Shown: in pieces, positions 6,292 to 10,876 of the stretch | How the letters are laid out: each line of letters begins with the position of its first letter | Numbering within the stretch: position 1 is the stretch's first letter | Assembly (NCBI GenBank): GCA_002347935.1 | Contig: DDYK01000041.1 | Location: 1-10,876, forward strand | Direction: 5' to 3' | Source of the DNA: Actinobacteria bacterium UBA2236 | GTDB taxonomy: Bacteria; Actinomycetota; Actinomycetes; Nanopelagicales; Nanopelagicaceae | Length of the DNA: 10,876 nucleotides | Notes under the pieces: generated by a model | Database searches by the model: none | The model's input: only the letters and a program-made list of their open reading frames with translations | What the model was told of the DNA's origin: nothing | Program-made: the position numbers and the translations under genes

Positions 6292-7194
6292 ATGCGCGCA
6301 GGATTTATCCTTAGTGAAGTAGGAATTGGCCTACGCAGAAACCTAACTATGACCTTTGCCGTTGTAGTGACAGTTGCTATCTCGCTCTCACTTCTTGGTA
6401 TTGGCCTACTTTCAAACTCGCAAGTTCGCGTGATGAAGGATTACTGGTATGACAAGATCGAAGTCTCGGTCTATCTATGCGGTTCACTCTCTGACTCGCC
6501 CTCTTGCGCCGCAGGGATAATTACTTCTGCCCAAAGACTTGAGATTCAAGCAGATCTTGAAGAACTACCAGTTGTTGAAACGGTCTATTACGAATCGCAA
6601 TCTGAGGCATTTGAACGTTTTCAAGAGAGATTTAAAGACTCAGCAATTTCACAAAATGTCACTGCAGATCAATTACCTGAATCATTTCGAGTAAAGCTCA
6701 CTGACCCGACACAATTTGCAGTGGTGCAGAGCGCTTTCTCAGGCCGGCCAGGAGTAGATGTAGTCCAAGACCAGAGATCAATACTTGAGAAGTTTTTTAG
6801 ATTACTAAATGTCTTGCGGGATGGGGCTTTAGCAATCGGATTGGCCAGCGTATTAACAGCAGCCCTATTGATTAGCAATACTCTAAGAATTGCTGCCTTT
6901 AATAGAAGGCGTGAGACGAACGTTATGAAACTAGTTGGAGCAAGTTCTTTCTCTATCCAATTACCATTTATTCTCGAAGGAGTTTTCTCGGCAATTATTG
7001 GCTGGGGATTTTCAGTTGGACTGCTTTCTTCTTTGAAGTATGTGATCGATGATCGAATTGCGCCCCTTTTAACATTTACTAACTTCTTTACCTGGAATGA
7101 TGTTTGGCTGGTATCTGCTTATCTGCTTGGAACAGGACTCTTAGTCTCATCTTTAGCATCGATTTTGACGCTTCGTAAATACTTGAAGGTTTAA
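6292..7194 (+). CDS. ftsX: Cell division membrane protein FtsX
   Basis: Permease-like partner of FtsE that relays its ATPase cycle to an extracytoplasmic peptidoglycan hydrolase. The 300 residues have the standard FtsX topology: a cytoplasmic N-terminus, TM1 about 20-42, a large outside domain (43-178), then TM2 about 179-201, TM3 about 225-249 and TM4 about 270-293. The conserved cytoplasmic motif RRETNVMKLVGAS (206-218) marks the FtsE contact region. The outside domain has two cysteines close together (C63 and C72), which may form a disulfide-closed loop. The spacing to ftsE is 2 bases and GGGG lies about 5 bases before the ATG. A 123-base gap separates it from the S41 protease gene. Confidence 0.95.
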   Translation: MRAGFILSEVGIGLRRNLTMTFAVVVTVAISLSLLGIGLLSNSQVRVMKDYWYDKIEVSVYLCGSLSDSPSCAAGIITSAQRLEIQADLEELPVVETVYYESQSEAFERFQERFKDSAISQNVTADQLPESFRVKLTDPTQFAVVQSAFSGRPGVDVVQDQRSILEKFFRLLNVLRDGALAIGLASVLTAALLISNTLRIAAFNRRRETNVMKLVGASSFSIQLPFILEGVFSAIIGWGFSVGLLSSLKYVIDDRIAPLLTFTNFFTWNDVWLVSAYLLGTGLLVSSLASILTLRKYLKV

Positions 7195-7268
7195 CCTAAA
7201 GCACCCCTAGGGCTGAGCGCTAATCTGTTCTCAGTTGAGTTCTAATGTGCCTCTGGGCTACCGTTATC

Positions 7269-7286
7269 GCCTTGCAATTTCAAGGC
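7269..7286 (+). other. Small inverted repeat upstream of the S41 protease
   Basis: GCCTTG (7269-7274) and CAAGGC (7281-7286) are perfect complements around a CAATTT loop. The repeat lies 18 bases before the Shine-Dalgarno site of the protease gene. No T-run follows, so it is unlikely to terminate ftsEX transcription. It may be a leader hairpin or an operator half-site pair, or chance. The rest of the gap (7195-7317) includes an 8-base palindrome CCCTAGGG but no promoter I can defend. Confidence 0.25.
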
Positions 7287-7317
7287 TTTGCCAGTCAATC
7301 AAGTAGGAGAATTTCTT

Positions 7318-8589
7318 GTGAGTGAGAAGAAGAAATCACCTGCCTCAAAGCGCGCTGTAATTGGAGGAAGAGCAAAAAAAACTGATGCTAGTTCAATAAA
7401 GACTAGAACTCGTAGTGAAGTTGAAGCACCAATCCAAGTAGATTCCTATTCAAGAGTTTACAGCCAAGGCAAAATTATAACTCCAGACCTACTTAGAAAG
7501 TCTGCAATTGTGCTTCTGATTACTTCGCTAGTTTTTGCAATAGGAATACAGGTTGGTGAATCGCGCAACGCTAGTTCAGTAGATGAGGCAATTAGAAGCG
7601 TTGTTGAAAGTAGTGCAAGAGAGATAGATCGTGATGCCTTAGAGCGGGCGGCAATCGAAGGAGTTCTTAAGGCATCTGGCGATGAATGGGCTAATTACTT
7701 CCCAAGAGAGGCCCTAGATATTTTTGAATCGCAGAGCTCAAACTCCTTCACTGGAATCGGAATTTATCTGAGTAAGTCTCGAGGGGGAATAATCAAGATT
7801 TCATCTATTCAAGAGGGATCTCCTGCCGAAAAATCAGATCTTGCAATCGGGGATGAACTACTTGAGGTAAATGGTATTCAAGTTAGCGGAGCATCGCTAG
7901 CATCAACTATTGCACTCCTTCGGGCAGATATTGGCAAGGGCGTTGATCTAGTTGTAACTAGAGATGAGAAAAAGATTCTAGTTACGATAAAACCTGGAAA
8001 AGTAAGGGCAAAAAGCGTGGAGCTCACTCAAGTAAGTAGCTCGGTAGCGCTAATTGAAATTGCCTCATTTATCTCAGGTACGGCGAGCGAAGTTTCGCAG
8101 GCTTTAAAGAGCGCAAATTACTCATCAGGAGTCATTATTGATTTGCGAAACAATTCAGGAGGTTTAGTAGAAGAGGCCGTTGATGTGGCTGAGCTCTTTA
8201 TTGGTAATGGCATCATAGTTTCATACAAAGTAAATGAATCAGAGAAGGTATTTCGTGCACTAAATTCAAATCCCATAAAGGTTCCAGTGGTAGTAGTCAT
8301 CAACCGAAACACTGCAAGTTCTGCTGAAATATTAGCCGGGGCCTTCCAAGATAGAAATCGTGGCGTAGTCATCGGAGAACGCAGTTATGGCAAAGGCTCT
8401 GTTCAAGAGCTCATCTCACTTGATGATGGCTCAAAGCTTGAGCTAACCGTCGCACTCTTTCTGACTCCATCTGGTCGAATCATTGAGGAAGTTGGAATCA
8501 CGCCAGATTTAGCAGTAGCCCCTGCTGAAATTGGCCTTAAATCACTCCAGGTCTTGGGTGGCCTTGCATCCTTTATTTCAAAGGATTAA
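7318..8589 (+). CDS. S41 family C-terminal (tail-specific) processing protease
   Basis: Membrane-anchored serine protease of the CtpA/Prc (Tsp) family that cleaves exported proteins from their C-terminal ends. The GTG at 7318 is preferred because AGGAGA (7305-7310) lies 7 bases upstream; a TTG at 7288 would put that site inside the gene. This gives 423 residues. A Lys/Ser-rich cytoplasmic tail (1-60) is followed by one membrane helix (about 62-80), a PDZ domain around 145-216 (FTGIGIYL...LLEVNGIQV) and the S41 core. The family block LRNNSGGLVEEAV lies at 276-288. The catalytic Ser is S334 in NTASSAEILAGA, with Lys K359 and Gln Q363 in SYGKGSVQ. It sits between ftsX and smpB, so a role in envelope turnover or clearing exported ssrA-tagged proteins is possible but unproven. 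Confidence 0.93.
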   Translation: MSEKKKSPASKRAVIGGRAKKTDASSIKTRTRSEVEAPIQVDSYSRVYSQGKIITPDLLRKSAIVLLITSLVFAIGIQVGESRNASSVDEAIRSVVESSAREIDRDALERAAIEGVLKASGDEWANYFPREALDIFESQSSNSFTGIGIYLSKSRGGIIKISSIQEGSPAEKSDLAIGDELLEVNGIQVSGASLASTIALLRADIGKGVDLVVTRDEKKILVTIKPGKVRAKSVELTQVSSSVALIEIASFISGTASEVSQALKSANYSSGVIIDLRNNSGGLVEEAVDVAELFIGNGIIVSYKVNESEKVFRALNSNPIKVPVVVVINRNTASSAEILAGAFQDRNRGVVIGERSYGKGSVQELISLDDGSKLELTVALFLTPSGRIIEEVGITPDLAVAPAEIGLKSLQVLGGLASFISKD

Positions 8590-8631
8590 ATAAGAGTAGT
8601 TGGTAAAGCGGGATATCTTGGTCAGGGGATA

Positions 8632-8637
8632 TACCCT
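8632..8637 (+). promoter_or_regulatory. Candidate -10 box of smpB (leaderless type)
   Basis: TACCCT lies 6 bases before the GTG of smpB (8644), the same spacing as TATCCT before prfB. The following bases are also similar (TAAGTC versus TAACCC). AGGGGA (8624-8629) is 14 bases from the GTG, too far for a normal Shine-Dalgarno site. This fits a leaderless smpB mRNA, alone or in addition to read-through from the protease gene 54 bases upstream. Confidence 0.42.
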
Positions 8638-8643
8638 TAAGTC

Positions 8644-9150
8644 GTGGTAAAGGAACTAGGAAAGAAGATAATTGCCCAGAATAAGAAGGGGCGCCACGAC
8701 TATTTCATAGATGAGGTATTTGAGGCTGGTTTAGTGCTAGTCGGCACTGAAGTAAAATCTTTAAGAGCAGGAAGAGCAACACTTACAGATGGTTATGGAA
8801 TGGTTCAAGATGGTGAAATCTATCTAAGCGGTGTTCATATCCCTGAATATAACGAGGGATCTTGGACCAATCATGAACCAAGGCGAAATAGAAAACTTTT
8901 GATGAGTAAGCGAGAGATAAACCGCTTAATTGGGACTTTAAAGGAGAGTGGCTTAACCCTTATTCCACTCTCACTTTATTTTAAAGATGGCAAAGCCAAA
9001 GTCGAGATAGCACTTGCCAGAGGTAAGAAGGCCCACGATAAGCGAGCAACTTTGATGGCGAAACAGGCAAACCGTGAAATTGATAGAGAGCTATCTCGTC
9101 GTACAACTGGAAAAAGTAGCGGGGGTAAGTCAAAGAGATACGAAGATTAA
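8644..9150 (+). CDS. smpB: SsrA-binding protein SmpB
   Basis: RNA-binding partner of tmRNA in trans-translation. It binds the tRNA-like domain and occupies the empty decoding site of stalled ribosomes. Family motifs are clear: IIAQNKKGRHDYFI (9-22), LVGTEVKSLRAGRATL (32-47), GVHIPEYNEGSWTNHEPRR (63-81), KLLM (84-87), and IPLSLYFKDGKAKVEIALARG (107-127). The basic tail KKAHDKRATL...SRR is the part that enters the mRNA channel. At 168 residues it is slightly longer than average because of a Gly/Ser/Lys-rich C-terminus. GTG at 8644 is the natural start because it gives the family N-terminus. The tmRNA gene follows 95 bases later, the frequent smpB-ssrA pairing. Confidence 0.97.
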   Translation: MVKELGKKIIAQNKKGRHDYFIDEVFEAGLVLVGTEVKSLRAGRATLTDGYGMVQDGEIYLSGVHIPEYNEGSWTNHEPRRNRKLLMSKREINRLIGTLKESGLTLIPLSLYFKDGKAKVEIALARGKKAHDKRATLMAKQANREIDRELSRRTTGKSSGGKSKRYED

Positions 9151-9208
9151 TTCTCAGCGCCAGAGTTACTGAGCGTATCTATTGGTTTTTAAGGTCGGAT
9201 CTCTGCTC

Positions 9209-9214
9209 TATAAT
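9209..9214 (+). promoter_or_regulatory. -10 box of the ssrA promoter
   Basis: A perfect TATAAT lies 31 bases before the mature tmRNA 5' end (9246), within the smpB-ssrA gap. A weak TTGGTT (9182-9187) is 21 bases upstream, and TTTTTA (9186-9191) is at the 17-base spacing; neither is a strong -35. Transcription would start near 9221, leaving a short 5' leader to be trimmed by RNase P. Confidence 0.62.
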
Positions 9215-9245
9215 TTGCACAAAGCTTCTAATCCACGTTAATCGC

Positions 9246-9617
9246 GGGGGTGAACGGTCTCGACTTCGTTTGTTGAGCCAGGGGAAGCGGGCCGAGGAAG
9301 CCGGGATGATCTCGTTAACCACAAAAACCCGTGCAACATACAGACGCAGATAAAACTTCGTCTGATTACCGCCTCGCTGCCTAAGCGAGCTAAGTAATCC
9401 GTTGGCCTGAGCGCGCTCCCCGCCTCAGAATCCAGCGTCGATAGGGGGGCTTACTAACCGAAGTTGTTGTGGCTATCGGTAAGGAAATCTTTCACAACTG
9501 AGTCTGTCGGTTACTAGCGTGCGAGAGAACCGGGACAGAGAAAACGAATAGCGCGCTACGCCCGTAGAAGCCCTGTTTCAGTGTCGAAGGACCCGGGTTC
9601 GATTCCCGGCACCTCCA
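9246..9617 (+). ncRNA. ssrA: Transfer-messenger RNA (tmRNA), tag ADKTSSDYRLAA
   Basis: Alanyl-tRNA-like and mRNA-like molecule that, with SmpB, rescues stalled ribosomes and tags the unfinished protein for proteolysis. The 5' end GGGGGTGAACGGTCTCGACT is diagnostic. Its first seven bases pair with CACCTCC (9610-9616), including one G-U pair. The T arm is CCGGG-TTCGATT-CCCGG (9593-9609). The resume codon GCA is at 9346, and the tag reads ADKTSSDYRLAA with TAA at 9382-9384. The stop lies in the loop of a CTCGCT/AGCGAG hairpin, as in other tmRNAs. The discriminator is A9617 and the next bases are CAA, so the CCA end is not encoded and must be added. The mature size of about 372 nt is normal for a one-piece tmRNA; I did not trace the individual pseudoknots. 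Confidence 0.97.
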
Positions 9618-9623
9618 CAATCA

Positions 9624-9653
9624 AAACTCCTTAAATAAATCTTTAAGGAGTTT
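9624..9653. terminator. Bidirectional rho-independent-type hairpin between ssrA and the 90-aa gene
   Basis: AAACTCCTTAAA (9624-9635) and TTTAAGGAGTTT (9642-9653) form a perfect 12-bp stem with a 6-base loop, starting 6 bases after the tmRNA 3' end. Flanking T/A runs (TTT on the + strand, TTTTG on the - strand) let it act in both directions, which suits the two converging transcripts. The stop codon of the - strand 90-aa gene lies inside the stem. Confidence 0.83.
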
Positions 9654-9915
9654 GCCTTCTATGTCTCTTCAATTGCCAGAGAGCCCCAAGCCCAGTTGAT
9701 AACCCAAGTGCGCCCACAGTAGTTGAGCCCCTGCTGATATTTTCGATGATGAGAAAAATTCCAATGACAGATGAGGGAAGTGCTAAAACTAAAATAAAAA
9801 TTCTACGAAAACCAGACATCCGATCTGGTCTAAAGAGTGAGAGTAGAAGAGCAATTGGCCCACCAAACATCGCAGGTGAAACAAGAATTGTCACAGCAAG
9901 TGCTAGTGACTCCAT
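9643..9915 (-). CDS. Small membrane protein of unknown function
   Basis: I do not recognise this 90-residue protein. It is strongly hydrophobic, with likely membrane segments at 4-27 (containing SPAMFGGPIALLL), 39-57 and 66-81, short polar links (RPDRMSGFRR at 29-38) and a basic tail QLKRHRRQTP, which suggests a cytoplasmic C-terminus. It lies 28 bases downstream of the pntB stop on the same strand and may be co-transcribed with it. However, a -10-like TATGCT 6 bases before its ATG suggests its own start. AGGAG is present but 12 bases from the ATG, a poor Shine-Dalgarno distance. The opposite strand is also open over most of this stretch, but that product would be polar and lacks a usable ribosome-binding site. 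Confidence 0.68.
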   Translation of the reverse strand: MESLALAVTILVSPAMFGGPIALLLSLFRPDRMSGFRRIFILVLALPSSVIGIFLIIENISRGSTTVGALGLSTGLGALWQLKRHRRQTP

Positions 9916-9921
9916 GAGTAA

Positions 9922-9927
9922 AGCATA
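9922..9927 (-). promoter_or_regulatory. Candidate -10 box of the 90-aa membrane protein gene
   Basis: On the - strand TATGCT is followed by TTACTC and then the ATG, a 6-base spacing identical to the candidate boxes of prfB and smpB. It falls in the 28-base gap after pntB. A -35 box is not apparent. Confidence 0.35.
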
Positions 9928-9943
9928 CTCCTACGCCTTTATA

Positions 9944-10876
9944 TCAGAGAGCCTTTAGCGCGCTAACTACTTTTGTTAGCGAGGCCTTGGCATCGCCAAA
10001 GAGAAGCGTAGTCTTAGCATCGAAGAGAAGTTCATTTTCAATTCCAGCAAAACCTGGTCTCATAGATCTCTTTAGAAAAATCACATTTCCAGCTTGCGCT
10101 ACATCAAGAATTGGCATTCCATAGATTGGGCATCCTGGAGTTGTTTTTGCAGCAGGATTGACTACATCATTTGCTCCAATAATTAGGGCAACATCTGTTT
10201 GTGGAAATGTTGGATTAACTTCATCCATCTCAGATAGCTGCTCATAAGGAACATTGGCCTCAGCTAGAAGGACATTCATATGACCTGGCATGCGACCTGC
10301 CACTGGATGAATTCCATAGGCCACATCAATTCCTTTGGCAGATAAGAGGTCTGCCAGCTCTCTTACTGTGTGCTGGGCCTGAGCAACTGCTAGACCAAAT
10401 CCTGGAACAATTACAACTCTGCGTGCATAGTTAAGCAAGATTGCAACATCATCAGGCGATCCTGATTTAACCGGTCTATCTTCGCTAGCACCTGAATTAT
10501 CTTGCGGTTTTGCAGTAAATGCTCCAAATAAAGTGCCAAATAGTGAGCGCCCCATTGCCTCTGCCATCAAGCGAGTAAGAATGGTTCCGGAGGCGCCAAC
10601 TAAAGTTCCAGCAATAATTAGTAACGTTGAATCAAGGACATAGCCACCAGCAGCAACTGTTAAACCAGTGAAAGCATTTAGCAAAGAGATAACAATTGGA
10701 ACATCGGCTCCACCAACTGGAAGGACGAATAAAATACCGAAGGCAAGTGAAATACCTGCAAGCACGAGCAGCGGGGTAGTGCCAAGTGATGTAACAACCC
10801 AAAGGGCACATCCAAGTGTTGCAAGAAGTGTTCCCGCAATAACAAATCTTCCCCCTGCAAAGACCACAGGTCGAGT
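9944..10876 (-). CDS. pntB: NAD(P) transhydrogenase subunit beta PntB, C-terminal part
   Basis: Membrane subunit of the proton-translocating transhydrogenase, which uses the proton gradient to reduce NADP+ with NADH. The gene runs off the right edge: about 310 C-terminal residues are visible and roughly 150 N-terminal residues, with the first membrane helices, lie outside. The apparent GTG at 10867 is internal, since TRP precedes it in frame as in the family. Numbered from the window edge, membrane helices fill about 4-110, including the conserved GGADVPIVISLLN (55-67). A variable linker follows (about 120-143), then the NADP-binding dIII domain with VPGFGLAVAQAQHT, IHPVAGRMPGHMNVLLAEA, EMDEVNPTFPQTDVALIIGA and LFGDAK. 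Usual PntB has GYG where this has GFG. pntA is expected upstream, off the window. Confidence 0.95.
   Translation of the reverse strand, partial: TRPVVFAGGRFVIAGTLLATLGCALWVVTSLGTTPLLVLAGISLAFGILFVLPVGGADVPIVISLLNAFTGLTVAAGGYVLDSTLLIIAGTLVGASGTILTRLMAEAMGRSLFGTLFGAFTAKPQDNSGASEDRPVKSGSPDDVAILLNYARRVVIVPGFGLAVAQAQHTVRELADLLSAKGIDVAYGIHPVAGRMPGHMNVLLAEANVPYEQLSEMDEVNPTFPQTDVALIIGANDVVNPAAKTTPGCPIYGMPILDVAQAGNVIFLKRSMRPGFAGIENELLFDAKTTLLFGDAKASLTKVVSALKAL

Noticed and set aside
7204..7211. Palindrome CCCTAGGG after ftsX as an operator or terminator
   Set aside because: Short, flanks do not extend the symmetry, and no T-run follows.
7288..7317. S41 protease beginning at TTG 7288
   Set aside because: The AGGAGA ribosome-binding site would lie inside the gene; it is ideally placed for GTG 7318.
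9153..9190. Terminator for smpB (CTCAG ... CTGAG then TTTTT)
   Set aside because: The 5-bp stem has an 11-base loop and the T-run is 12 bases away, too weak to claim.
9746..9958. 70-codon + strand open frame opposite the 90-aa gene
   Set aside because: The product is polar and low in features, there is no ribosome-binding site, and the - strand frame encodes a coherent multi-helix membrane protein ending at a terminator.
1..10876. Mobile elements, CRISPR arrays, tRNA genes or toxin-antitoxin/defence genes
   Set aside because: No transposase or integrase motifs, no repeated spacer structure, no tRNA cloverleaf apart from the tRNA-like part of tmRNA, and every long frame is accounted for by tad, housekeeping or membrane genes.

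Overview
The window reads as a piece of a streamlined, low-GC actinobacterial chromosome. The order tad secretion genes / prfB / ftsE / ftsX / smpB / ssrA is typical of Actinobacteria, and the proteins look actinobacterial: prfB without a programmed frameshift, an SmpB of the RHDYxI...TNHxPRRxRKLL type, and a 'GDVPGWV' mini-pilin-like protein. The DNA, however, is AT-rich with very short intergenic gaps. That combination suggests a freshwater acI (Nanopelagicales) type organism. This is inference from style and gene order, not a database match.

Region 1 (about 80-4359, + strand) is a compact Tad/Flp pilus (type IVc, type II secretion-like) operon. It holds the TadA/CpaF motor ATPase, two inner-membrane platform proteins (TadB, TadC), a small one-helix pilin-like protein, two TadE-type minor-pilin-like proteins and a TadG-like protein. 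Most junctions overlap by a few bases, so translation is probably coupled. The exception is a 115-base gap before the pilin-like gene, which contains strong purine-rich ribosome-binding sites and a possible 10-codon leader ORF. TadV (prepilin peptidase), TadZ/CpaE and a secretin are not in the window.

Region 2 (4394-9617, + strand) is housekeeping. It contains prfB (peptide release factor 2), ftsE-ftsX (the divisome ABC-type pair that controls peptidoglycan hydrolases), an S41 tail-specific protease, smpB and the tmRNA gene ssrA. SmpB and tmRNA together rescue stalled ribosomes. The tag read from ssrA is ADKTSSDYRLAA. A strong bidirectional hairpin follows ssrA.

Region 3 (9643-10876, - strand) converges on ssrA. 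It holds a 90-residue membrane protein of unknown function and the C-terminal two thirds of PntB (NAD(P) transhydrogenase beta subunit), which runs off the right edge.

Regulation: several genes (tadB, tadC, pilin-like, S41 protease) have clear Shine-Dalgarno sites. Others (prfB, ftsE, smpB, the 90-aa gene) have no well-placed Shine-Dalgarno but carry a TANNNT -10-like hexamer 6-7 bases before the start codon, the geometry expected of leaderless transcripts. I found no defence system, mobile element, CRISPR array, tRNA gene or other clearly novel system. The most interesting points are the tmRNA tag ending in RLAA, the tail-specific protease next to smpB-ssrA, the leaderless promoter pattern and the hairpin abutting the prfB start codon.
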